A stretch of 43,366 nt of DNA, taken from positions 61,598 through 104,963 of the forward strand of contig NZ_FOLO01000015.1 of NCBI RefSeq assembly GCF_900112265.1. The letters run 5' to 3'. Positions 30,975 through 39,135 of this stretch are shown piece after piece (the first letter of the stretch is position 1; every line of letters starts with the position of its first letter). Source of the DNA: Pseudoalteromonas denitrificans DSM 6059. Its GTDB lineage: Bacteria > Pseudomonadota > Gammaproteobacteria > Enterobacterales > Alteromonadaceae. A program made the position numbers and the translations under genes. A model generated the notes under the pieces. That model saw only the letters and a list, made by a program, of their open reading frames with translations. It did not search any database and was not told the origin of the DNA.

Positions 30975-32909
30975 ATGAAACTCTATATTGCTGAAAAACC
31001 TTCTTTAGCGCGGGCCATTGCTGATGCCTTGCCAAAACCTCATAAAAAACAAGATGGCTATATTGAAGTTGCCGGTGGTGATATTGTTAGTTGGTGTATT
31101 GGGCATTTATTAGAGCAAGCTGAACCTGATAGTTATCACGATAGATATAAAAAATGGAACGCTGCAGACTTACCAATAGTACCAGAGACTTGGCAACTTA
31201 AAGCAAAAACACAAACTCGAAAACAGCTAACCATATTAAAAAAGTTAATCAAACAAGCCGATGAATTAGTTAATGCTGGAGATCCAGACCGTGAAGGTCA
31301 ATTACTCGTTGATGAAGTAATAGATCATGCTAAACCAACAAAAGTAAAAAAACAAAATGCGAAGCGTTTGTTAGTGAGTGATTTAAATGTTGGGGCTGTT
31401 AAAAAATCATTATCAAATTTAAAGCCTAATAGTGAATTTATACCTTTAAGTGTGTCAGCATTAGCACGCGCTCGTGCCGACTGGTTATATGGTATGAACT
31501 TAACAAGAGCATATACTTTAGCAGGTCAAAAAGTTGGGTTTAAAGGCGTTTTGTCGGTTGGGCGGGTTCAAACGCCTATTTTAGGACTTGTGGTTCGAAG
31601 AGATTTAGAAATATTAAATTTTGTACCTCATGCTTTTTATGAAGTACTAGCACACCTAAACCCTAATTTAGATCAAGATATTAATAGCCAAACTTCAGAA
31701 ACATTTACTGCTAAGTGGCAACCCAGCGGTGCATGTGAACCTTATATGGATGATGAAGGCCGAGTTTTACATAAAGGGTTAGCACAAAATGTTGTATCGC
31801 GTATAAATGATCAAGTCGGCACAGTATTAAGTGTTGATAAAAAACAAAAAAAACAAAACTCACCTTTACCTTATAATTTATCATCATTGCAAATTGATGC
31901 TGCAAAAGCCTTTGGCATGGCAGCAAAACAAGTATTAGATACTTGTCAAAATTTATATGAAAGACATAAATTAATTACTTACCCAAGATCTGATAATCGG
32001 TATTTACCCAAAGATCATCACAAAGAAGCATCACAGGTTTTAGCTGCCATTAAAAATAACCAAGGACAAGAGGCAAGTAAAGTGGATGGGGCAAATACAC
32101 GTTTAAAATCTAAATGTTGGAATGATAAAAAGGTAGAAGCACACCATGGTATTATTCCTACTGTAAAAAAACTGCAATCAGCTTCTCTAACCAAAGATGA
32201 AAAGTGCATTTATCAACTTATATCACGGCATTATCTGGCACAGTTTTATCCTGAATATATTTATAATGAAACTCAAGTTGAAATTGAGATAGCGAAAGGT
32301 AAGTTTAAAACTAAAGCTAAACAAGAAGTAAATTTAGGTTTTAAAGTTTTAATGGGCAAAAGTGAGCTTGATAGTGAGGAAAAACTACCTGCTCTTATTA
32401 AAGGGCAGAAATTGTTATGTTTTAAAGGTGAGCTGATTGAAAAGCAAACTCAGCCGCCTGCACATTTTACTGATGCAACTTTATTAGCTGCTATGACTGG
32501 CATTGCGCGATTTGTAAAAGATCCTGAAATAAAAAAGGTACTTAAAGAAACCGATGGATTAGGTACTGAGGCAACTAGAGCTGGGATCATCGAGCTTTTA
32601 TTTAAACGTGGCTTTCTAAAGCGTCAAGGGAAACAAATATTAGCGACTGAATCTGGCATCGCTTTAATTCAGGTTTTACCAGAGCAAGTTTCAAAGCCAG
32701 ATTTAACTGCTGTATGGGAGTCAAGCTTAAGCTCAATTGCGCAAAAAGAATTAAGTTATCAACATTTTATGCAACCTTTATTACAGCAACTTAGCGATAT
32801 TATAGAGCTTTCAAAAACTTGTGATAGTTCTGCTTTTAAAAGTTTACCGGAACAAAAACCTAATAAAAAATTTAGACGTAAACGTAAAACCTATAAAAAA
32901 GCTTCCTAG
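30975..32909 (+). CDS. topB: DNA topoisomerase III
   Basis: 644 residues from ATG 30975 (MKLYIAEKPSLARAI); a TTG two codons earlier is also open. Type IA enzyme that passes single strands and helps resolve recombination and replication intermediates. The Toprim domain has AEKPS with the catalytic Glu and AGDPDREGQLL with the DxD pair; the strand-cleaving Tyr is in LITYPRSDNRYLP. There are no C-terminal zinc fingers; instead a basic tail (NKKFRRKRKTYKK) ends the protein, as in E. coli TopB. Monocistronic; the terminator at 33068-33099 may be its end. Confidence 0.96.
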   Translation: MKLYIAEKPSLARAIADALPKPHKKQDGYIEVAGGDIVSWCIGHLLEQAEPDSYHDRYKKWNAADLPIVPETWQLKAKTQTRKQLTILKKLIKQADELVNAGDPDREGQLLVDEVIDHAKPTKVKKQNAKRLLVSDLNVGAVKKSLSNLKPNSEFIPLSVSALARARADWLYGMNLTRAYTLAGQKVGFKGVLSVGRVQTPILGLVVRRDLEILNFVPHAFYEVLAHLNPNLDQDINSQTSETFTAKWQPSGACEPYMDDEGRVLHKGLAQNVVSRINDQVGTVLSVDKKQKKQNSPLPYNLSSLQIDAAKAFGMAAKQVLDTCQNLYERHKLITYPRSDNRYLPKDHHKEASQVLAAIKNNQGQEASKVDGANTRLKSKCWNDKKVEAHHGIIPTVKKLQSASLTKDEKCIYQLISRHYLAQFYPEYIYNETQVEIEIAKGKFKTKAKQEVNLGFKVLMGKSELDSEEKLPALIKGQKLLCFKGELIEKQTQPPAHFTDATLLAAMTGIARFVKDPEIKKVLKETDGLGTEATRAGIIELLFKRGFLKRQGKQILATESGIALIQVLPEQVSKPDLTAVWESSLSSIAQKELSYQHFMQPLLQQLSDIIELSKTCDSSAFKSLPEQKPNKKFRRKRKTYKKAS

Positions 32910-32916
32910 AGTTAGG

Positions 32917-32952
32917 CTATCGATATAAAAAGGTATACTTGAGAATCGATAG
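32917..32952. repeat. 8-bp inverted repeat downstream of topB
   Basis: CTATCGAT at 32917-32924 and ATCGATAG at 32945-32952 are exact inverted copies, 20 bases apart. A regulator site or a weak hairpin. The surrounding 336-base gap (32910-33245) holds no convincing gene, but does hold the terminator, dyads and sigma-54 promoter listed next. Confidence 0.4.
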
Positions 32953-33067
32953 GAATATAAGATAAAAACTAACTTTATTTTTCATGGACGAAAAAACAAA
33001 GCGTATAGGGAAATATTTACAGCGTGTTCGGTTTTATTTTATATGTAGATATCAGTTTAAAGAAAAT

Positions 33068-33099
33068 AAAAGCCATCCCTATTTCGGGATGGCTTTTTT
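33068..33099 (+). terminator. strong rho-independent terminator downstream of topB
   Basis: AAAAGCCATCCC / GGGATGGCTTTT around a six-base loop and a T6 run. The best terminator of the window. Its core (ATCCC-ATTTC-GGGATGG) recurs 33 bases further on without the T run, so this element may double as a regulator-binding site. Confidence 0.85.
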
Positions 33100-33125
33100 G
33101 TTTTGTGATCCCAATTTCGGGATGG
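33075..33125. promoter_or_regulatory. two phased dyads upstream of the sigma-54 promoter
   Basis: ATCCCTATTTCGGGATGG at 33075-33092 and ATCCCAATTTCGGGATGG at 33108-33125 differ at one base and lie 33 bases apart (about three helical turns). They sit about 85-135 bases upstream of the expected sigma-54 start, the usual place of enhancer sites. The obvious candidate to bind them is the sigma-54 activator at 37746-39131. Confidence 0.6.
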
Positions 33126-33184
33126 TAAATATTACCTTTCATTCGTTTTTTATTTAAGTTATTGATTTTTATGTTTTTTAAATT

Positions 33185-33199
33185 TGGCATGACTTTGGC
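33185..33199 (+). promoter_or_regulatory. sigma-54 promoter of the exporter operon
   Basis: TGGCATGACTTTGGC has GG and GC exactly ten bases apart (-24/-12) and agrees with TGGCAC-N5-TTGC at all but two positions. Start is expected near 33211, leaving about 35 bases before the adaptor ATG at 33246. This also argues against the upstream in-frame start at 33162. Confidence 0.7.
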
Positions 33200-33245
33200 T
33201 TTTATATATTCATATTACTTTTTAAATGGCTTAATTGAGGCAATC

Positions 33246-34502
33246 ATGGATATTATTAAACAAAAAAATACGCCTTTTTATAAAAATAAAATATTACTAG
33301 GGAGTATGGCAAGTGTATTGTTTGCTGGTGTTGTATATGCGAGTACACAAGTTCAACTGGCAGGTTTTTCAATGAAAAAAAATTCAGTGATAAGTGCCAT
33401 TGTTGAGCGTGGAGACTTTGATATTAAAGTATCTGGTCCTGGCATATTAGTTCCAAGAGGTATCCGTTGGGTATCAAGTACGGTCGCTGGTAAAGTAGAG
33501 CGCATTTTAGTGAAGCCTGGAGCACAAGTCGAGCAAGGTCAATTAATTGTTGAGTTAATAAACCCTGAGCTAGACCAAAAAGTTCAAGAGCTTTATTGGG
33601 AACTTGAATCTATGCAAGCTAAAACTCGCGCATTAAAAGTAAGCCAAGATACACAAATACTCGATATACAAGCTGAAGTATTAAATACCCAAATGCAATA
33701 CGATAAAGCAAAAATGCGTCTAGATGCAGAGTCGAAATTAATTAAAAAAGGTAATGCAACAGTATCTAAACTTGATTATGAATCATCAAAATTAACGGTA
33801 TCGCAATTAGCTAAAACGATAGACATTAATAAAGCCAGAACAAAACAATTAAAACTTAATTTAATTGCGGGTTTTGAAGCGCAAACAGCACAATTAAATA
33901 AGTTGAAAAAAACATTAGAACGCGCTCAATTTCAATCAGACTCTTTAAGCATTAAAGCGCCAGTATCAGGTGTATTACAAGCAATGCCATTAGAGCTAGG
34001 TCAGCAAGTATTATTAGGTAGTAACATTGCTAAGTTTGCTAAAAAAGGAGACTTAATCGCTGAGTTAAAAGTACCTGAATTAAATGCCTCTGATATTTTA
34101 ATCGGTCAAAAAGTGGCTATAGATACACGTTTTAATCAAATTAATGGCAAAGTGATCCGTATCGACCCTGCAGTAGTTAACGGCACTGTACAAGTTGATG
34201 TTGAGCTAGAGAAAAATTTACCTGATGAAGCACGTCCAGACTTATCAATTGATGGCGAAATATTTTTAACACAAAAGCAAAATACTTTATTTGTAAGACG
34301 CCCTGCATTTTCACAAGCTAATCAAACAACCTCAATTTATAAGTTTGATAATGCAGATAAGTATGTATTAAAAACGCTGGTGAGTTTTGGTTTATCGTCG
34401 AGTGTTAATATCGAGATTTTAAACGGCCTTAAAGCAGGCGACAAAATTATCGTTTCAGAGCAAACAGGCTTTGAACGTCATAACAAAATTTCAATGAATT
34501 AA
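33246..34502 (+). CDS. efflux membrane-fusion (HlyD/MacA-type) adaptor
   Basis: 418 residues from ATG 33246, which has TTGAGG 5 bases upstream; the frame is open from 33162 but that start would lie upstream of the sigma-54 promoter. One N-terminal helix (about 16-34), a lipoyl-like half (GKVERILVKPGAQVEQGQLI), a long coiled coil (about 100-220), the second lipoyl half (SIKAPVSGVLQAM) and beta-barrel and proximal domains. It links an inner-membrane ABC transporter to an outer-membrane channel, which is not in the window. First gene of the adaptor-ATPase-permease operon. Confidence 0.92.
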   Translation: MDIIKQKNTPFYKNKILLGSMASVLFAGVVYASTQVQLAGFSMKKNSVISAIVERGDFDIKVSGPGILVPRGIRWVSSTVAGKVERILVKPGAQVEQGQLIVELINPELDQKVQELYWELESMQAKTRALKVSQDTQILDIQAEVLNTQMQYDKAKMRLDAESKLIKKGNATVSKLDYESSKLTVSQLAKTIDINKARTKQLKLNLIAGFEAQTAQLNKLKKTLERAQFQSDSLSIKAPVSGVLQAMPLELGQQVLLGSNIAKFAKKGDLIAELKVPELNASDILIGQKVAIDTRFNQINGKVIRIDPAVVNGTVQVDVELEKNLPDEARPDLSIDGEIFLTQKQNTLFVRRPAFSQANQTTSIYKFDNADKYVLKTLVSFGLSSSVNIEILNGLKAGDKIIVSEQTGFERHNKISMN

Positions 34503-34531
34503 ATAAAAGAATAAATACAAGGAATATTAAG

Positions 34532-35248
34532 ATGAGTGCATTAATCAAATTAACAAACGTAAAAAAAGTATTCTCTACAGATGAAGTTGAAACACATGCT
34601 TTAAGTGACATTAATTTAGAGATCCAAAAAGGGGAATATATATCAATTTCAGGCCCATCTGGATGTGGTAAATCTACATTATTGTCATTATTAGGTTTAT
34701 TAGATACTTGCTCTGGTGGAAGTTATATTTTAAATACACATCAGGCTGTAGATATCAGTACGAAACAAAGAGCTGCTATTAGAAATAAAGAAATTGGATT
34801 TGTATTTCAGTCATTTAACTTAATTAGTGATTTAACCGTATCTGAAAATGTAGCACTGCCTCTGACTTACCGTAAAGATTTAAATAAACAACAACGCATT
34901 GAAATGGTAAAAGAAGCATTAGAAAAAGTAGATATGGGTCATAGAACTAAGCATTTCCCTTCACAACTATCTGGTGGCCAACAACAAAGAGTTGCAGTGG
35001 CACGTGCAATAGCTGGCAATCCATCAATTATATTAGCCGATGAACCAACAGGTAACTTAGATTCTAAAAATGCAGAACTCGTTATGGCGTTATTAGACAA
35101 GTTACATGCAGAAGGAAAAACAATTTGCATGGTAACGCATGATCCGCGTGGCGCAAAACGTGCTGAGCGTATTATAGAGGTATTTGATGGGAGAGTTGTC
35201 TCAGATTCACGTGTTTTACAAGTAAAATCCGAAGAAGCCGTTGCTTAA
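34532..35248 (+). CDS. MacB/LolD-type ABC transporter ATP-binding protein
   Basis: 238 residues. Walker A GPSGCGKST (about 41-49), Q-loop FVFQSFNLI, signature LSGGQQQR, Walker B IILADEPTGNLDS, H-loop VTHD. This is the MacB/LolD/FtsE group, whose members drive transport by mechanical action on FtsX-type permeases rather than moving substrate through the membrane. Lies 29 bases after the adaptor gene and 9 bases before the permease gene. Confidence 0.93.
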   Translation: MSALIKLTNVKKVFSTDEVETHALSDINLEIQKGEYISISGPSGCGKSTLLSLLGLLDTCSGGSYILNTHQAVDISTKQRAAIRNKEIGFVFQSFNLISDLTVSENVALPLTYRKDLNKQQRIEMVKEALEKVDMGHRTKHFPSQLSGGQQQRVAVARAIAGNPSIILADEPTGNLDSKNAELVMALLDKLHAEGKTICMVTHDPRGAKRAERIIEVFDGRVVSDSRVLQVKSEEAVA

Positions 35249-35257
35249 GGAGAGATC

Positions 35258-37675
35258 ATGACTATGTTATCTGATATAAAATTTGCGTTTAGAACCTTAG
35301 TGAAAAATCCAAAGTTTACCGCATTAACAGTATTTGTCATGACGACGGGGCTGACTCTGTGTATTTATATGTATAGTTTTATTCAAGGCACTTTAACGGC
35401 ACCTTTGCCCTTTGAGCAAGGAAAACAGATCCGCAAGATAGACTCAATTTATAATGGCATGGAATATAATGGTCCCAGTGTTCGAATTCACGACTTTGAT
35501 GATCTAAAAAAACGGGTGCAAAGTTATGATGTATTTGATGCTTATGACGATGGTATAGTGAATATCAGTACCAGTGACAGAGCTTTCAGGTATATAGGGC
35601 ATTATGTGAAAGCCAGTTTTTTTGAGATATCGGAGGCTAAGCCACTTTTGGGCAGGTTACTCACGGATCAAGATGGAGAACCGGGTGCTGAGTCGGTAGT
35701 ATTAATAGGCGAGTCGATATGGAAAAGCTTATTTGCGTCAGATCAGAATGTACTAGGTAAAAAGCTTAGAGTAAATTCAATACAAAGAACAGTTGTGGGT
35801 GTTATGCCTGCTAGTTACCAGTTTCCCGGTTCAGGGCGGGTTTGGCTACCTTTTATTTCAAGTAGTAAAGGTGTTGCTCGTGCTGATGGTGATTATGTTG
35901 CTGTTTATGGTGTTTTAAAAAAAGATGTAACCGATGAGCAGGCAAACTCAGAATTAAAAACCATTATGGCTGAACTTGAACAGACACATCCAAAATTAAA
36001 TTCTAATAGAACAGCCCAAATCAGAACTATGCAGGCTGCTTTAATGGGGAACGGTACACCTGTCATTGCTTTTGCTATGCAACTATCCGTTGGGTTTATT
36101 TTGTTATTAGCCTGTATCAATGTTGGTAACTTATTACTTTCCCGTGCTTTTGAAAAGAGTAAAGAAATAGCGATTAGAACTGCTTTAGGTGCCCCTAGGG
36201 GCAAGTTAATTAGCCAAATGATGTGGGAATCGACCTTAATCTCTTCTATTTCAGGTATTCTGGCTATTTTATTAGCTGGATTATGGTTGGAGAATTCTAA
36301 TAAAAATTTAATAACTACTTTTCCGTTTGAACCACCTTTTTGGTGGAATGTCGCATTGTCAGAATCATCTGTCATCGCGGCAATGGTAATCATAGGTATT
36401 ACTGCATTAGTAACTGGTTTACTTCCAGCATATAAAGCAACTGGGGAAGATGTTAATTCAGGATTAAGAGATGGTACTCGAGGAGCACAAAGTAAATCAG
36501 TAGGCCGTTTAAGTAAGCTAATAGTGATATCTGAAGTTGTTTTGTCTTGTGCCTTATTATTACTTTCTACTGGAATGGTATACTCGGTTCATCAACAAAA
36601 CCAATTTGATTATGGCGTCGAAGTTGAAGGGTACTTAACTGCACGTATTGTATTGCCTGAAGTTGAATATGACAGTAATGAAAAGCTTCTTCAGTATTAT
36701 CAAAGTATGAGAACGGCATTACAACAAGAACGTGGAGTTGAAGCGGTGAGTTTTATCAGGAGCTTACCTAGTGAAAATGCCAGTTCCCAAAATATTTCCA
36801 TTGATGGTGTAGATTACGGAAAAAAACCGCAATACCCTAGTGTAAGTTCGGTCACCGTTGCACATAATTATTTTGAAACTATGGAGGTTAACTTGCTTGA
36901 AGGACGTACGTTTGATCTTAGGGATAAGCTTGATTCACCATTAACAGCCGTGGTGACACAAAATTTTGTTAAAAAACATTTTAAAGGTAATAAAGTCGTT
37001 GGCAAGCGTTTTAAATTTATTGGAAATGATAAAGGCTGGTACACTATTATTGGTGTGGTTAATAATGTATTGCACGGCCAGCCAACGCCTGCCAATATAG
37101 AGAAGCAAACGGTTTTTGTTTCTTTACAGCAAACACCATTACGTTCAATATCCTTAGTTATCAAGGCTGCGCAGGAACCGGAAGAATTGAGATCAATGCT
37201 AGATCACATTTCTTTGTCTGTTGAGCGTGATGCGCCAGCATATAACATTAAAACGTTGAGAGCCTCCATTACCGAAAGAAATTCAGGAATGAACTTTGTA
37301 AGTGAGCTATTTTTAATTTTTTCGGCGGCTTCAATGGTGTTAGCTTTTAGTGGTATTTATGGAGTCATGTCAAATACGATAATACAAAAAACACAAGAGA
37401 TAGGTGTCCGCAGGGCATTAGGTGCAAATAAGGGGGATATTTTTACGCATTTTATTAAGCAAAGTGTAAAACAGTTAGCTATCGGACTGACGATTGGAGT
37501 TCCTTTAGGTATTGCATTAGTGGCCATGATGGAAAAAACTTCATTAGCACAAGGCTCAATGATACTTTATATTGCAGTGCCGACATTTATTAGTTTAGTT
37601 ATTCTATTAGCTGTCATATATCCCGTTCACAGGGAATTGAAATTTGAGCCTTGTAAGGCTTTAAGAAGCGAATAA
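35258..37675 (+). CDS. MacB-type FtsX-domain ABC permease
   Basis: 805 residues, about double the length of a MacB permease domain. An N-terminal helix (about 20-40), a periplasmic MacB-type domain, a first FtsX block of three helices (about 270-395), a further helix near 425, a second periplasmic domain (about 455-670) and a second FtsX block (about 680-800, with IGVRRALGANKGDI). The first block has IAIRTALGAPRGKL. This two-FtsX build, with a separate ATPase, is common in exporters next to sigma-54 two-component pairs. Substrate unknown: an antimicrobial, peptide or lipid-like molecule is possible. AGGAGAG ribosome site. Confidence 0.92.
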   Translation: MTMLSDIKFAFRTLVKNPKFTALTVFVMTTGLTLCIYMYSFIQGTLTAPLPFEQGKQIRKIDSIYNGMEYNGPSVRIHDFDDLKKRVQSYDVFDAYDDGIVNISTSDRAFRYIGHYVKASFFEISEAKPLLGRLLTDQDGEPGAESVVLIGESIWKSLFASDQNVLGKKLRVNSIQRTVVGVMPASYQFPGSGRVWLPFISSSKGVARADGDYVAVYGVLKKDVTDEQANSELKTIMAELEQTHPKLNSNRTAQIRTMQAALMGNGTPVIAFAMQLSVGFILLLACINVGNLLLSRAFEKSKEIAIRTALGAPRGKLISQMMWESTLISSISGILAILLAGLWLENSNKNLITTFPFEPPFWWNVALSESSVIAAMVIIGITALVTGLLPAYKATGEDVNSGLRDGTRGAQSKSVGRLSKLIVISEVVLSCALLLLSTGMVYSVHQQNQFDYGVEVEGYLTARIVLPEVEYDSNEKLLQYYQSMRTALQQERGVEAVSFIRSLPSENASSQNISIDGVDYGKKPQYPSVSSVTVAHNYFETMEVNLLEGRTFDLRDKLDSPLTAVVTQNFVKKHFKGNKVVGKRFKFIGNDKGWYTIIGVVNNVLHGQPTPANIEKQTVFVSLQQTPLRSISLVIKAAQEPEELRSMLDHISLSVERDAPAYNIKTLRASITERNSGMNFVSELFLIFSAASMVLAFSGIYGVMSNTIIQKTQEIGVRRALGANKGDIFTHFIKQSVKQLAIGLTIGVPLGIALVAMMEKTSLAQGSMILYIAVPTFISLVILLAVIYPVHRELKFEPCKALRSE

Positions 37676-37691
37676 AGTAGCTATTTGTACT

Positions 37692-37718
37692 AGCCTTTTC
37701 TTAAGAAAAGGCTTTTTT
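37692..37718 (+). terminator. terminator after the permease gene
   Basis: AGCCTTTTC / GAAAAGGCT around TTAA, followed by a T5 run. It separates the exporter operon from the regulator genes, which start 28 bases later, so the regulators need readthrough or their own promoter. Confidence 0.8.
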
Positions 37719-37745
37719 CTTTTTCACTCAATAGGAAAGTTATTT

Positions 37746-39131
37746 TTGTCACATATATTAATTGCAGATGATGATGTCAGTATTTTAGCTTCATTGAGAC
37801 TATTTTTAAAAATGGAAGGTTTTAAAGTAACAACGGCAAGTAACCCTGGGGAAGTTGAGTACTTTATAAAATCTCAAGACATAGCATTAGCTTTAATTGA
37901 TTTAAACTATAAGTTAGATACAACATCCGGTGAAGAAGGGTTAACTCTGACACAAAAGCTAAAGTCTCTTGATCCAGATTTAGCTATTATTTGCATGACA
38001 GGTTGGGCAACTGTCGAAATTGCAGTTGAAGTCATGAAAAGAGGGGCGGGTGACTTTGTTCAAAAGCCTTGGGAAAACGAACGTTTATTGGCAATTATTA
38101 ATGCACAACTGGCAATTCGAGAGCAGAAATTAAAAAACCTGAGATTAAATGAAGAAAATAAAACTTTAAAACAACAAATAGCTGCAATAGATGGTAATGA
38201 CTTAGTTGCACACTCTTCAGTGATGAAAAACTTGTTATCTACAATAGAGCAAGTCGCTAAAACAGATATTAATATTTTAATTACCGGTGAAAATGGCACA
38301 GGTAAAAGTTTATTAGCCAGTTATATCCATTCTATAAGTGAAAGAAAATCAGACTCTTTTGTTGCTGTGAATATGGGCGCTATAACAGAGACTTTATTTG
38401 AAAGTGAAATGTTTGGTCATGTAAAAGGAGCTTATACAGACGCAAAAGAAAACCGTATTGGCCGAGTTGAACTAGCACAAAGTGGCACATTATTTTTAGA
38501 TGAAATTGCTAATATTCCTTTAACACAACAAGCAAAGTTATTAAGACTGCTTGAAGAACACCAATTTGAAAAAGTGGGCTCTAGCAAAACCCAACAAGCC
38601 GATATCCGATTAGTGAGTGCTACAAATGCTAACTTAGAGGATATGGTGACTGATAAATCATTTAGACAGGATTTGTTATATAGGCTAAATACTTTTGTTA
38701 TTGAGATCCCATCATTAAAAGCAAGAGGTGAAGACATTTTACCTATGGCTAAAGCTTTTATTATAAAAAGTGCGAACAGATATAAAAAAAGGGCACCTGA
38801 GCTATCCGATATTGCAAAGCAACAACTTATAACTTATGAATGGCCTGGTAATGTGCGTGAATTAAGTCACACCATAGAAAGAGCAACATTATTAGCACAG
38901 GATGAAATTTTGTCTGAACATTTAATGTTGAAAAATGAACAACCAGTCCATAGTGCTGTTGCTCATGAGTCTAAAGAAAATGATTTTAATGACATGAGCA
39001 TGGATGATATTGAAAAGTCAGTGATTGAAAGCAGATTAAGGCAAAATAAAGGCAATGCTTTAGATGCCGCAAAATCTTTAGGTATGAGTAGAAGTGCATT
39101 TTATCGTCGTTTAGATAAATTTGGAATTTAG
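37746..39131 (+). CDS. sigma-54-dependent NtrC-type response regulator
   Basis: 461 residues from TTG 37746 (AGGAAAG upstream). Receiver domain with phospho-acceptor D52 (LALIDLNY), AAA+ domain with Walker A GENGTGKS (181-188), the sigma-54 contact loop GAYTDA at 228-233, Walker B GTLFLDEI, and a Fis-type helix-turn-helix at the end (NALDAAKSLGMSRSAFYRRL). The contact loop differs from the usual GAFTGA at two places; Asp at the fifth position is seen in a subgroup of these regulators, from memory. Next to it lies the cognate kinase, 4 bases downstream. The sigma-54 promoter and dyads before the exporter operon make that operon the likely target. Confidence 0.93.
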   Translation: MSHILIADDDVSILASLRLFLKMEGFKVTTASNPGEVEYFIKSQDIALALIDLNYKLDTTSGEEGLTLTQKLKSLDPDLAIICMTGWATVEIAVEVMKRGAGDFVQKPWENERLLAIINAQLAIREQKLKNLRLNEENKTLKQQIAAIDGNDLVAHSSVMKNLLSTIEQVAKTDINILITGENGTGKSLLASYIHSISERKSDSFVAVNMGAITETLFESEMFGHVKGAYTDAKENRIGRVELAQSGTLFLDEIANIPLTQQAKLLRLLEEHQFEKVGSSKTQQADIRLVSATNANLEDMVTDKSFRQDLLYRLNTFVIEIPSLKARGEDILPMAKAFIIKSANRYKKRAPELSDIAKQQLITYEWPGNVRELSHTIERATLLAQDEILSEHLMLKNEQPVHSAVAHESKENDFNDMSMDDIEKSVIESRLRQNKGNALDAAKSLGMSRSAFYRRLDKFGI

Positions 39132-39135
39132 CCTT

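Noticed and set aside
33068..33125. Repeated dyads as a possible CRISPR or mobile-element trace
   Set aside because: Only two copies, no regular spacers, no cas or transposase genes nearby.
32984..33157. A 57-codon frame after topB beginning MDEKTKRIGKYLQR
   Set aside because: No ribosome site, and it runs straight through the strong terminator and the second dyad.
33162..33245. 28-codon N-terminal extension of the efflux adaptor
   Set aside because: The TTG start has no ribosome site and lies upstream of the sigma-54 promoter; ATG 33246 has a good site and gives the normal N-terminus.
35905..36393. 162-codon - strand frame inside the FtsX permease gene
   Set aside because: Shadow of a clear gene, with no ribosome site or recognisable protein.
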